A DNA stretch of 64,000 bases from Peptoniphilus_B koenoeneniae (GTDB lineage: Bacteria > Bacillota > Clostridia > Tissierellales > Peptoniphilaceae). A program made the position numbers and the translations under genes. The stretch is taken from positions 156,733 to 220,732 of the forward strand of contig NZ_JAUSTN010000005.1 in the NCBI RefSeq assembly GCF_030812875.1, written 5' to 3'. Under the pieces are notes generated by a model that was given only the letters and a program-made list of their open reading frames with translations, searched no databases and was not told where the DNA came from. Below are positions 7,235 to 15,525 of the stretch, in pieces; positions within the stretch are counted from its first letter, which is position 1; each line of letters opens with the position of its first letter.

Positions 7235-9964
7235 ATGGATATTAAGGCAAATAAAAATACATATTTTCTTTTACTTTTTTGGGCTTTTGTCCAAATTATT
7301 TTAAATATTTTTACCTTTCAGGCTATTTTTGTCCGTAGCCTTCATGTTATGTTTTTAATTTTTTTCGGAGGCCTTTACTTTAAAAAATTAAAGTTTTTCA
7401 CCCTTCCTTTAACAATTTTTACCTTTTCTTATATTTTTTTAAACTATAATAAAATTGCCTTAAGGGGGGGATATCTCTATAAAATCGACTATATTTTTGC
7501 TTTTTTTGCAATTTTTCTTGTCCTTATTGTTTCTTTTAAGATCAATAAAACTTTTACTCTTTTAAGTTTAATTTTTTTATCTTATCTTTTTTGGGGTAGG
7601 TTTATTTCTGGTCCCCTTGCTCACAATGGATTTTCTTTAAGAAGGGTTCTTTCTCATTTTGTCTGGGGAACTGAAGGAATTTTCGGACTTGGCGCAGGAG
7701 TAAGCTCAAGTTATATTTTTCTTTTTATGCTTTTTGGAAGTTTTTTAAAATTTTCAGGCTTTATAGATTTTATAAGCGATCTTTCTCTTTGCCTTGTGGG
7801 AAAAAGCTACGGTTCTTATGCAAAAGTAAGTGTCATTGCATCGGCTCTTATGGGCATGGTTAACGGAAGTGCTCTTGCCAATGTTGCTACTACAGGAAGT
7901 CTCACCATACCTCTTATGAAAAAACAAAAATATTCTTCTGAATATGCAGCTGCTGTTGAAGCTGCATCTTCAACAGGAGGTCAATTTGCTCCTCCTATTA
8001 TGGGAGCTGTTGCCTTTGTAATGGCGGAATTTTTAAATATATCTTATTTAAGGGTGGTTAAGGCTGCAGTTATTCCTGCCTTTTTATATTATTTGGGGAT
8101 TTTTACTTCAGTTCATTATGAAGCAAAAAAATTAAATTTAAAAAGTTCGGCTTTTTCTTATAATTTTTTAGATTTATTAAAAGAAAGGGGCCATTTGTTA
8201 ATCCCAATTTTTATTTTAATTGCCGGCCTTTTTTATTTCCCTCTGGAATTTTGTGTAATTATTTCAATTTTTTCCCTTATTGGAGTTTGTGCTTTTAAAA
8301 AATCCACAAGAATGTCTTTTAAAAATATTTTAGATGCTCTTGTTGATGGAGCTGTAAATTCAATTGCTGTTGGAATATCTTGTGTTTTAATAGGACTTAT
8401 TATAGGAAGTGTATCTCTTAGCGGCCTGGGTCTTAATTTTGGAAATATGATTTTAAATTTAAATTCCCATTCTCTAATTTTCGCCTGGTTTTTAGTTGCA
8501 ATAATGAGTTTAATTTTAGGCATGGGTGTGCCAGGAGTTGCAGCTTATGTAATAGTTGTTTCCGTTGCAGTTCCTGTTTTAATTAAGCTTGGAGCTCAAC
8601 CTATAGGGGCCCATCTTTTTTGTTTAATTTATGCCTGCCTTTCAAATATTACTCCCCCTGTGGCAGTTTCAAGTTATCTTGCTTCTTCTATAGCAGAGTC
8701 TGATATGGTAAAGACTTCTTTAATAGCTTTAAAACTTGCTTTTAGTGGATTTATTTTTCCTTTTTTCTTTTTAATAAATCCAAAATTAATAGGCCTTGAA
8801 AGTCCCAAATTTTTAGAAATAATATTTTTAATTGTTTTTTCTTCCATTGGTGTCTTTGCAATTTCTTTAGGCCTTACAGGCTTTTTCAAAAAAAATCTTT
8901 CAAAAACAAAAAGATTTCTCTTTCTAGTTTTGGGACTTCTTATAATGTATCCGGAAAAATACACTTCCATTTTTTCTCTTATAGGTCTGATTTTTTTACT
9001 TATAGGAGAAATGAATTTTAAGGTAAAAAATAAATTTCCAATATTTTTTATTTTAATGTTTTTTTTAACAGGATGTACAAGTCCAAAGTATAGGATTGAT
9101 ATACCTACAGCCTCAACTACAGGGGCCCTATACCCTCTTGGAGCATCCCTAGCAAATGTTTTAAATAGGGATAAGGATTTTCGTGCTAACATTCAAGCTT
9201 CAGGTGGAGGCATAGATAATTTAAACATTTTATACAATAGGGATGCCAATCTTTCCATGGCTGTTAATTCCATTGTTTCTCAAAGTTATGAGGGCAAGGG
9301 AATTTTTAAAGGCAGGGAAAATAAAAAGCTTAGAATTATTGCAAGCCTATATTTAAATCCCAACCAAATTCTTGTGAGAAAGGATTTAAAAATAAAATCT
9401 TTAAAAGATTTAAAAGGCAGCCATTTTTCTGTGGGAAACCCTGGCTCAACAACAGAACTTGAAGCAAAAGCACATTTTGAAGCCCTGGGCATGGATATAA
9501 ATAAAGATATTTTTCCCGAAAGAGTAAGTCCTTCAGAAGCCATTTCTCTTTTAAAGAGCAAAAAAATTTCTGGAGTTTGGATTATGGCAGGAGCTCCCAG
9601 TGCTTCAGTAACGGAAATACTTTTAACCGCCAATTGCGAAATTTTAAACTTAGATCCTGATTTTATAGAAAAATTAAATGAAAATAACAAGGGCTACGAA
9701 AATTACACAATTAAAAAATCCGTGTATAATAACAATAAAGACATAAACACTTCTGCAAGTCCCATGGTTATTTTTACAAGTTCAGATATGAGCGAAGAAT
9801 GTGCTTACAAAATTACAAAGGCTTTTTGGGAAAATTTAGAAGAACTTAAAGCTTCTAATAAAGTTTTAAAAAATGTGGAAATTAAAAATGCCCTCCGGGG
9901 AATAGGTAAGGTTCCCCTCCATCCCGGAGCTAAAAAATATTATCTTGAAAGAGGAATAAAATGA
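7235..9964 (+). CDS. TRAP transporter permease fused to a TAXI-type solute-binding domain
   Basis: 909 residues in one uninterrupted frame. Residues ~1-110 are DctQ-like membrane segments; ~110-590 are the DctM-type permease, with small-residue-rich motifs such as GMVNGSALANVATTGSLTIP and SSTGGQFAPPIMGAVAF that mark the fused TRAP permease family. Residues ~600-617 form a new hydrophobic segment ending LTGCTS, a lipobox with Cys at residue 614, and ~618-909 is a full TAXI binding domain (TASTTGALYPLGASLANVL, SVGNPGSTTELEAKAHFEALG). TRAP systems are secondary, sodium-driven importers of organic acids or amino acids. TAXI proteins are normally separate, secreted lipoproteins, so this fusion is unusual. 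RBS AGGGTGG before the ATG. First gene of a tight operon with the two next genes. Confidence 0.9.
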   Translation: MDIKANKNTYFLLLFWAFVQIILNIFTFQAIFVRSLHVMFLIFFGGLYFKKLKFFTLPLTIFTFSYIFLNYNKIALRGGYLYKIDYIFAFFAIFLVLIVSFKINKTFTLLSLIFLSYLFWGRFISGPLAHNGFSLRRVLSHFVWGTEGIFGLGAGVSSSYIFLFMLFGSFLKFSGFIDFISDLSLCLVGKSYGSYAKVSVIASALMGMVNGSALANVATTGSLTIPLMKKQKYSSEYAAAVEAASSTGGQFAPPIMGAVAFVMAEFLNISYLRVVKAAVIPAFLYYLGIFTSVHYEAKKLNLKSSAFSYNFLDLLKERGHLLIPIFILIAGLFYFPLEFCVIISIFSLIGVCAFKKSTRMSFKNILDALVDGAVNSIAVGISCVLIGLIIGSVSLSGLGLNFGNMILNLNSHSLIFAWFLVAIMSLILGMGVPGVAAYVIVVSVAVPVLIKLGAQPIGAHLFCLIYACLSNITPPVAVSSYLASSIAESDMVKTSLIALKLAFSGFIFPFFFLINPKLIGLESPKFLEIIFLIVFSSIGVFAISLGLTGFFKKNLSKTKRFLFLVLGLLIMYPEKYTSIFSLIGLIFLLIGEMNFKVKNKFPIFFILMFFLTGCTSPKYRIDIPTASTTGALYPLGASLANVLNRDKDFRANIQASGGGIDNLNILYNRDANLSMAVNSIVSQSYEGKGIFKGRENKKLRIIASLYLNPNQILVRKDLKIKSLKDLKGSHFSVGNPGSTTELEAKAHFEALGMDINKDIFPERVSPSEAISLLKSKKISGVWIMAGAPSASVTEILLTANCEILNLDPDFIEKLNENNKGYENYTIKKSVYNNNKDINTSASPMVIFTSSDMSEECAYKITKAFWENLEELKASNKVLKNVEIKNALRGIGKVPLHPGAKKYYLERGIK

Positions 9965-10317
9965 TACAAAACGATACTTTTATTAAAGAGATAAACGACC
10001 TTATTAACATGTGTTTAGGAGTTTTTTTCTCAGGAAAAATTTATAAGGACAATGAAAATAGTAAAAATAATAAAATTTATAGGGAGCTTCAAAATTTTAT
10101 TTCTGACGGAAAAATTAATGATGGAGAAAATCTTTATTATGATAACATTGACCTTAATGACACTGAATATCTTCAAATAGGCTTAAGTTTTTATAGGGCC
10201 TTAAATGATTTGGACGACAAGTTTTTACACGAAAATGATTTTTCAAGAAAGGAAATTAAAATTGGCATCGAAGATCTTTTAGATGCCTACAATATAAATT
10301 TTATAGGTGAGAAATGA
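9961..10317 (+). CDS. Uncharacterised small helical protein in the TRAP operon
   Basis: 118 residues, acidic, no signal peptide or membrane segment. Its ATG overlaps the stop of the TRAP fusion gene as ATGA, so it is almost certainly co-translated with it. The body looks helical, with a cluster of Asp/Tyr (ENLYYDNIDLNDTEYLQIGLSF cut at residues ~50-72). It resembles the small unknown proteins of DUF6483 type often found in this group, but I cannot confirm the family. Role unknown; location suggests expression together with transport. Confidence 0.7.
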   Translation: MIQNDTFIKEINDLINMCLGVFFSGKIYKDNENSKNNKIYRELQNFISDGKINDGENLYYDNIDLNDTEYLQIGLSFYRALNDLDDKFLHENDFSRKEIKIGIEDLLDAYNINFIGEK

Positions 10318-10712
10318 GCAGATTTTTAAGAGAATTTTTTAGACCAGTTACCATTGAAGGACAAGTTATAGATTCTTTAAGGGACACTTTAAATGTAATT
10401 TCAGAGGATCATCTAAGTATAATTTTAAAAAGCCATTGTCTTAATGAAGATGTGAAAAAAAATGACCTTTATGATTTTTTGCCCCAAGCTTTTGAAAAAG
10501 ATCTTAAAAGTTTAGATGGAAATTTAATAAAGGCCTTTAATGACATTTATAGGGGCATAATTGACTACACAAAAGATGAAACTTATATAATCCTGAAAAA
10601 ATTTACTGATAAGGGGTATATATTTATATACACAAACAATGACGGCAAATATTTTAACTATAGAATTCCTGATGAAATTTGTCAGGTTTTTGAAAAATTA
10701 CTTAGACTTTAG
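10314..10712 (+). CDS. Uncharacterised small protein
   Basis: 132 residues, no membrane segment. The start ATG again overlaps the upstream stop (ATGA at 10314-10317), making a three-gene translationally coupled run. The protein starts SRFLREFFRPVTIEGQVIDSL and ends with a beta-rich part (ETYIILKKFTDKGYIFIYTN). No motif recognised. Conservation of the coupling would suggest a functional link to the TRAP transporter or to the preceding small protein. Confidence 0.65.
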   Translation: MSRFLREFFRPVTIEGQVIDSLRDTLNVISEDHLSIILKSHCLNEDVKKNDLYDFLPQAFEKDLKSLDGNLIKAFNDIYRGIIDYTKDETYIILKKFTDKGYIFIYTNNDGKYFNYRIPDEICQVFEKLLRL

Positions 10713-10720
10713 GAGGAAAT

Positions 10721-11149
10721 ATGAAAAAATTATCCGTTCTACTTTTATCCCTGCTCTTAATTTTAAGTGCTTGCGGTAAGGGAAAAGAAAATCAAAATAA
10801 TAAGGGATCTGAGAACAATAAAACTCAGGTTACAAATGCTGAAAACTCTAAAAAAACTCAAACATCTTCTTCAGAGGGTGGCTTTGAAAATGTAAATTTT
10901 GATTCAAATATGACTCGTGAAGAATGTATTGAAGCGGCAAATAATGTTAATGCTTTTTTACTTGAACACGACGAGGACATAGTGGATCCTGTAAGTGTTA
11001 AATCTTGGAAGATTAATAATGACAATGGAATTATAACAAGTGAGTCTGATATTGATGGAAAGGTAACAAAAGTTGTCTATGAAAATAAGGACAATAAACT
11101 TGATTTAATTTCAATTTATGTGGGAGATAAGGAAATTTTTAAAAAATAA
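10721..11149 (+). CDS. Small secreted lipoprotein of unknown function
   Basis: 142 residues. Residues 1-18 are a lipoprotein signal peptide with lipobox LSAC, so Cys18 should be lipidated and the protein anchored outside the membrane. Residues ~20-55 are a low-complexity Asn/Lys/Thr/Ser tether. The rest (about 56-142) is a small alpha/beta domain ending in short strands. RBS AGGAGG seven bases before the ATG. It lies eight bases after the preceding gene and so is probably the last gene of the TRAP operon. Confidence 0.82.
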   Translation: MKKLSVLLLSLLLILSACGKGKENQNNKGSENNKTQVTNAENSKKTQTSSSEGGFENVNFDSNMTREECIEAANNVNAFLLEHDEDIVDPVSVKSWKINNDNGIITSESDIDGKVTKVVYENKDNKLDLISIYVGDKEIFKK

Positions 11150-11175
11150 AAGCGAGTAAAATCGCTTTTTATTTT
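11146..11175 (+). terminator. Terminator after the lipoprotein gene
   Basis: AAAAGCGA (11148-11155) pairs with TCGCTTTT (11162-11169), followed by a T-rich tail. The stem begins at the stop codon. Confidence 0.8.
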
Positions 11176-11188
11176 TAAGGAGTATTTT

Positions 11189-11911
11189 ATGAAAAATGTT
11201 CTTATTACAGGAGGAGCTAAGGGTATAGGCAGGGCTATAGCTGAAAAACTTTCCGGGGACTGCAATTTAATTATAAATTACAATAAAAGCAAAGAAGCTG
11301 CTGAATTTTTAAAGAAAAATCTCAAGGGAAATGTTGAAATTTTTAAGGCTGATATTTCAAATAAAGATGAAATAGACAAAATGGTTTCTTTTATAGAAAA
11401 AAATTATAAAAAAATTGATGTTTTAATTAATAATGCTGCTATTCCCTCTTATAAAATGGTCCAAGACCTTACCTATGAAGAATATAGAAAAGTTTTTGAT
11501 ACTAATGTCTTTGGAACTATTTATCTTACAAAAAAAATTGTCCCCATGATGCTTCATGAGGGTGGGGGAAACATTTTAAATATTTCTTCCGTTTGGGGAA
11601 TTGTGGGTGCTTCTTGTGAATCTCTTTATTCAGCATCAAAGGGAGCTATAAATGCTTTTACCAAAAGCCTTGCTTGGGAACTTGCTTATTCAAATATAAA
11701 AGTCAATGCCCTTGCACCAGGTCCTGTTAAAACTGAAATGGTTAATCTTTTAAGTCAAAAGGACCTTGAGGAGGTAAAAAACGAAATTCCCTTCGGACGT
11801 TTTGCAGATCCCTCTGAAATTGCAAATCTTGCAGCTTTTTTAATTTCTGATGAAAATTCTTTTATGACAGGACAAATTATTTCACCTAACGGTGGAATGA
11901 CTATTTACTAA
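11189..11911 (+). CDS. Short-chain dehydrogenase/reductase (FabG-like)
   Basis: 240 residues of the classical SDR family. The NAD(P) fold is shown by TGGAKGIGRAIAEKL near the N-terminus and NNAA (INNAAIP); catalytic Ser in LNISSVWG and the YSASK motif (YxxxK) at about residues 146-150 are intact, as is the C-terminal NGGMT. It could be a 3-oxoacyl-ACP reductase paralogue or act on another carbonyl. No other fatty-acid gene is near, so the specific substrate cannot be assigned. It starts 20 bases after a terminator with its own AAGGAG site. Confidence 0.9.
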   Translation: MKNVLITGGAKGIGRAIAEKLSGDCNLIINYNKSKEAAEFLKKNLKGNVEIFKADISNKDEIDKMVSFIEKNYKKIDVLINNAAIPSYKMVQDLTYEEYRKVFDTNVFGTIYLTKKIVPMMLHEGGGNILNISSVWGIVGASCESLYSASKGAINAFTKSLAWELAYSNIKVNALAPGPVKTEMVNLLSQKDLEEVKNEIPFGRFADPSEIANLAAFLISDENSFMTGQIISPNGGMTIY

Positions 11912-11938
11912 AATTTATTATATTTTACAGGAGGTTTT

Positions 11939-12463
11939 ATGGAAAAAATTTTACTTTATGGTTTTGAAAATTATGAAAAAAAAGATGACTTATATTCTAT
12001 TTTAAAGGAAAACAACATTAATCTTGTGGAAGCAGGAAAAGATGAACTTTGCCAAAATATAGGATATATTTTGGGTTTAGATGGTTTTGAAAAAAATGAA
12101 AATGAGGAAGAAAAAGATTTTAATTCAAAGACAAATTTTATGATGTTTTGTGATTTCACTGAAAAAAGACTTTATGAAATTATAGGAGATTTAAAAGAAA
12201 AGGACATTTATATTCCCCACAAGGCTGTTTTAACAGAAACCAACAAAAATTGGACTCTTTTTTATATGATAAATCACATTGAAGAAGAACACAGGCTTGT
12301 TATGAAGTATCAAAATCTTTGTAAGTGCATAAAAAAAGCTCAGGAAATTAAAAATCCCAAGCTTAATGTTTATATTGAAGAAGCTGAAAAGCTTCGTGTT
12401 GATAAAAATCTTACTGAAGAAAAATTAGATGAGATGCTGGAAAAATTTATGAAATTATTTTAA
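11939..12463 (+). CDS. DUF3783-domain protein
   Basis: 174 residues. The C-terminal half of the first domain, with CDFTEKRLYEIIGDLKE, IYIPHKAVLTETN and NWTL, matches what I recall of the DUF3783 family of unknown function; the N-terminus EKILLYGF is also typical. A charged helical tail (about 125-174) follows. Good AGGAGG site before the ATG. Co-directional with the SDR gene 27 bases upstream and possibly in one operon with it. It converges with the next gene with only one base between the stop codons. Confidence 0.75.
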   Translation: MEKILLYGFENYEKKDDLYSILKENNINLVEAGKDELCQNIGYILGLDGFEKNENEEEKDFNSKTNFMMFCDFTEKRLYEIIGDLKEKDIYIPHKAVLTETNKNWTLFYMINHIEEEHRLVMKYQNLCKCIKKAQEIKNPKLNVYIEEAEKLRVDKNLTEEKLDEMLEKFMKLF

Positions 12464-12464
12464 A

Positions 12465-13394
12465 CTAAGGCTCTTCAATTTCTTGGGCTTCCAAGATTTT
12501 GTAGGGCTTTTTTTCAAAAAATTCATAGCATATATCATAACTTCTTTTATCGTCTTCATTTAAAACTTCATGCCTTAAATCTTTTACAAGAACCATATCC
12601 GTATCTTTCCATGACCTCTTCCTATAATCTTCCAAAACTTTTTTAACTCCATATCCACCTAAACCTAAAGGATCATCTCCGCCGGAAATAAAAAGACAAG
12701 GAGTATCTTTAAATTTACTTCTCTTAGACTCTAGACTGGCCATTTTAAAGAGAATTCCACCTAAGGTGATATATCCATTGGCTGTAAAATCAAAACCGCT
12801 TAGAGGGTCTGCTATGAAGTCTTTTACATTTCTTGCACTTTTACTTATCCAATCAAATTTTCCGCCTACAATTTTTTTTGCAAGTCTTCCTGTTGTAAAA
12901 TAGCCTAAAATTTTTGCCCTATATCTTTGGCCCTTAAATCTTGCAATTAATTTTGCTAAACGTATAAGAGATTTACCTTGAAACTTTGTAAAATGACCTG
13001 TTCCCATTATAATGGCCCTATCAACTTTATATTTATGAATATAAATCCTCGCTAAAAAAGAACCCATGGAATGACCCAATATGTAATGAGGCACCTTATA
13101 ATTTTGTGTCATCTCATTAACTTTTTTAATATCTTGAATTAAATATTGAACTGTATCTCCTTCTCCAAAATATCCCAAATCTTCCTTTGATTCAACACTT
13201 AAACCATGGCCCAAATGATCATGACCTATGACCAAATAGCCTTTTTTATTTAAGAATTTTGCAAAATCATCATATCTTGCAATGTGTTCACTCATACCGT
13301 GAACAATTTGAACAACGGCAAGAGGATTTTCAACTTCCCACACAATATAGTGAATATTATTTTTCCCGTTTGCTGATTTAAAATAACCTTCCAT
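12465..13394 (-). CDS. Alpha/beta hydrolase, monoacylglycerol-lipase-like
   Basis: 309 residues of the serine alpha/beta hydrolase fold (Hydrolase_4 type). The nucleophile elbow is GHSMGS, the oxyanion segment is VVQIVHGMSEH, and GHDHLGHG is the loop typical of lysophospholipase/monoacylglycerol lipase relatives. Acid and base are probably the Asp in SGGDDPLG and the His in DLRHEVLNE. No signal peptide, so it should act in the cytosol on small acyl esters. Located four bases downstream of surE and probably co-transcribed with walJ and surE. Confidence 0.9.
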   Translation of the reverse strand: MEGYFKSANGKNNIHYIVWEVENPLAVVQIVHGMSEHIARYDDFAKFLNKKGYLVIGHDHLGHGLSVESKEDLGYFGEGDTVQYLIQDIKKVNEMTQNYKVPHYILGHSMGSFLARIYIHKYKVDRAIIMGTGHFTKFQGKSLIRLAKLIARFKGQRYRAKILGYFTTGRLAKKIVGGKFDWISKSARNVKDFIADPLSGFDFTANGYITLGGILFKMASLESKRSKFKDTPCLFISGGDDPLGLGGYGVKKVLEDYRKRSWKDTDMVLVKDLRHEVLNEDDKRSYDICYEFFEKKPYKILEAQEIEEP

Positions 13395-13398
13395 TTTT

Positions 13399-14133
13399 CT
13401 ACCTGAAAATTTCCTTAAAATTCTTAAGTTCTCTTAAATTTGTAAAATCATAAATAAGAGGCGTTACAGTAACATAGCCGTCTTCAAGATAAGTCCTGTC
13501 AGTTTCTATATCATTTTGCGCATCTCTTCCCACTACCTCAATTTTTATTGTATCTCCCTTTACGGTCTTTTTAAATTTATCTGTAATGGAACCTCCAACA
13601 CTTGCAACTTTTATTCCCTTTACCTTATTAATTTCAAGTTTGGGTGTATTTACATTAACAAGCTTTGCTTCCTTTAAATTTTTTATTTTTTCAAAAACTT
13701 CAAGACCGTAGTAAACTGCCGTTTGAAAATTACAGTTGCCGTGTTTATATTGAGCACTTAATGCCAAAGAAGGAATGCCCAATATGTTTGCTTCAACAGC
13801 AGCTGAAACTGTTCCTGAATATAAAATATCCATACCAGAATTAAGACCTAAGTTGCAACCGCTAAATACAAAATCAAAATTGTGGCCCTTAACTTCTATG
13901 GCAGCTCTCACACAATCTGCAGGAGTGCCTGAAACTGAATAAGCTTCAAAATCTTCAATTTCAACTTTTTTTACATAAAGAGGCTCCAAAATTGTAATTG
14001 AATGGCTCTTTGCCGAATTTTCCTTATCCGGTGCAAATATAACCACCTCATGACCTCTTTTTCTTGTTTCTTTTGCAAAAGCAAGAATGCCCGGTGCAAA
14101 ATATCCATCATCATTTGTTAAAAGTATCCTCAT
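13399..14133 (-). CDS. surE: 5'-nucleotidase SurE
   Basis: Metal-dependent nucleoside monophosphate phosphatase. The start at MRILLTNDDGYFAPGI is chosen because it gives the canonical SurE N-terminus with the NDDG metal ligands, and a TGGAG site precedes it; a frame extension of seven codons upstream is not needed. Other family blocks are SGTPADCV, SGCNLGLNSG and YSGTVSAA with the conserved Asn and Ser ligands. 244 residues, normal length. It overlaps the 3' end of walJ by about 23 bases, implying coupled translation. Confidence 0.95.
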   Translation of the reverse strand: MRILLTNDDGYFAPGILAFAKETRKRGHEVVIFAPDKENSAKSHSITILEPLYVKKVEIEDFEAYSVSGTPADCVRAAIEVKGHNFDFVFSGCNLGLNSGMDILYSGTVSAAVEANILGIPSLALSAQYKHGNCNFQTAVYYGLEVFEKIKNLKEAKLVNVNTPKLEINKVKGIKVASVGGSITDKFKKTVKGDTIKIEVVGRDAQNDIETDRTYLEDGYVTVTPLIYDFTNLRELKNFKEIFR

Positions 14134-14926
14134 CTTTTCTCCATTCGTAAACATTTGAAGGAAGGTATCTGGGTGCAGCCTCTAAGAAATAATCTCTTCC
14201 CTCTTGTAAATTTTTTCCAAGCAACAAATCTTTCACTGTTTTCTTTGCCCTTTCAGGCGTATTATTTTCAAGACTTAAATGAGCAAGAAGGATTTTTTCC
14301 TTTTTTCTCCTTAAAAGCTTACTTAAAACTTTCCCTGCATTTTCATTGGAAAGATGCCCCTCATTGGACATTATCCTCTGCTTTTGAGCCCAGGTATAAG
14401 TTCCTCCTATAAGCATATCCAAATCGTGATTTGCCTCAAGATAAAATAAATCACTTCCCTGAGCCTTTTCCATCATGCTTGCAGAAATCCAACCTGTATC
14501 GGTAATTATACAAATTTTTTCCTTACCACCGTGAATTATAAAACTTGTTCCGCCCAGGCAGTCGTGAAAAATTGGCATAGGCTCAATAAATAAATCTTTA
14601 AATTGAAAAGCCTTACCGTTGTTAAATTGAAAAGCATTTTCCAAACTTATTTTTTTCACAAAAGGACTCATGCCTTTAAAAGTATTTTCATTGGCAAAAA
14701 CTTTTATGTTGTGTCTTCTTGAAATTACTCCTACACCCTTACAATGGTCCATGTGTTCATGAGTTACAAAGACTGCATCAATATCTTCAATATTTATATC
14801 TATTAAACTTAAAAGTTCTTTTATCCTCTTGCCGCTGTGACCTGCGTCTATTAAAATTTTTGTGTTCTTGTGTTCAATATATTGACAGTTTCCGTCGGAA
14901 CCGCTGGATAGTGAACAAAATCTCAT
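14111..14926 (-). CDS. walJ: WalJ/YycJ-type metallo-beta-lactamase-fold hydrolase
   Basis: 271 residues. Begins RFCSLSSGSDGNCQYIE as in YycJ/WalJ and has the zinc motif HEHMDHCKG (HxHxDH) plus later ligands in DTGW and HLSLEN. WalJ proteins are 5'-3' DNA exonuclease-like enzymes of this fold encoded with the walRK system in Bacillota. Here it is separated from walI by about 600 bases that contain a terminator, a palindromic element and a parS-like site, so it is no longer in the walR transcript but forms a group with surE and a hydrolase. RBS GGAGG is eight bases ahead of the ATG. Confidence 0.93.
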   Translation of the reverse strand: MRFCSLSSGSDGNCQYIEHKNTKILIDAGHSGKRIKELLSLIDINIEDIDAVFVTHEHMDHCKGVGVISRRHNIKVFANENTFKGMSPFVKKISLENAFQFNNGKAFQFKDLFIEPMPIFHDCLGGTSFIIHGGKEKICIITDTGWISASMMEKAQGSDLFYLEANHDLDMLIGGTYTWAQKQRIMSNEGHLSNENAGKVLSKLLRRKKEKILLAHLSLENNTPERAKKTVKDLLLGKNLQEGRDYFLEAAPRYLPSNVYEWRKDEDTFNK

Positions 14927-15050
14927 AACTACCTCCGCAGCTATTATAACACAGTTTTATATAAAAAAATAAAGGAGGAAAAAGCTCTTTTATAAATATA
15001 AATTTTAAAACATATTTGTAAAAGTTCTTATATTTTTTTGTTTTATTTTA

Positions 15051-15320
15051 TTCAGCTTCGCCGCCGGACCAATTGCAGATATTTGCAGCCAAATCAAAGA
15101 TTTGGGCAAATAGTTGCATGAGACCTACCACGATTTTTTTCAAAAATCGGGTTAGGTCTTCAAATTGGTCCCTACATTCTCTTGCAGGGATTTATTCTTG
15201 TGAAATCTCTTCGCATAAATTAACCCCACATTTCTGTGTGGATTCAAAATTATAATAAATTTGTGTGGGATTTTGTGGGGCCTAGGGACCGGTTTACCGG
15301 TCCGCGTGTTTTTTGTGGGA
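15051..15320 (+). repeat. Palindromic dispersed element, copy 1 (with nested insert)
   Basis: Starts with a CGCC/GGCGG-type hairpin, then palindrome B whose arms GGACCAATT (15066-15074) and AATTGGTCC (15163-15171) are split by an ~88-base insert holding two hairpins, then a ~110-base middle, then palindrome A GGACCGGTTTACCGGTCC (15286-15303) and the tail GCGTGT...GTGGGAG. The same order recurs at 54.25 kb, and inverted at 48.8 and 49.2 kb. Confidence 0.85.
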
Positions 15321-15366
15321 GAAAAAATAAATATTTGATTTAAAATTTTTTACAAATATTTTTTTA

Positions 15367-15382
15367 TGCTTCACATAGAGCA
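15367..15382 (+). repeat. Isolated parS-like palindrome
   Basis: TGCTTCACATAGAGCA; its reverse complement TGCTCTATGTGAAGCA matches the consensus of the array upstream of parA. It lies between a full and a partial copy of the palindromic element, the same setting as in the parA array. Confidence 0.55.
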
Positions 15383-15424
15383 TTTTTGTTTTAATTTTCA
15401 ACTTCATTTTTTTATTTTGTTTAA

Positions 15425-15470
15425 TTCGCCTTCGCCGTCGGACCAATTTATTGGTCTCATACATTGGGTT
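15425..15470 (+). repeat. Partial palindromic element
   Basis: TTCGCCTTCGCCGTC followed by palindrome B (15440-15457, last base changed) and CATACATT. Only the left end of the element is present. Confidence 0.7.
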
Positions 15471-15486
15471 TATATTTTTTTCCATT

Positions 15487-15520
15487 AAAAAAATCCATTG
15501 ATATTTTTTCAATGGATTTT
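15487..15520 (-). terminator. Terminator of walI
   Basis: AAAATCCATTGA and TCAATGGATTTT form a 12-base-pair stem immediately past the walI stop on the minus strand, followed by a T-run on that strand. Confidence 0.8.
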
Positions 15521-15525
15521 ATTTT

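Larger units (their letters stand above)
14927..15525. other. 600-base non-coding gap inside the wal cluster
   Basis: Between walI and walJ. From right to left it contains the walI terminator (15487-15520), a partial palindromic element (15425-15470), a parS-like site (15367-15382), a full palindromic element with nested hairpins (15051-15320), and an AT-rich stretch that should hold the walJ promoter. Short frames inside it follow the repeat and are not credible genes. Confidence 0.8.

Noticed and set aside
9040..9110. Possible sequencing frameshift joining permease and TAXI domain
   Set aside because: The frame is open throughout, the joining segment is a plausible lipoprotein signal, and there is no start codon with a ribosome binding site for a separate second gene.
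15073..15255. Short open frames inside the palindromic element copies (also near 48791-49006, 49126-49395 and 54390-54713)
   Set aside because: They follow the repeat, differ between copies, lack ribosome binding sites and have no protein-like composition.
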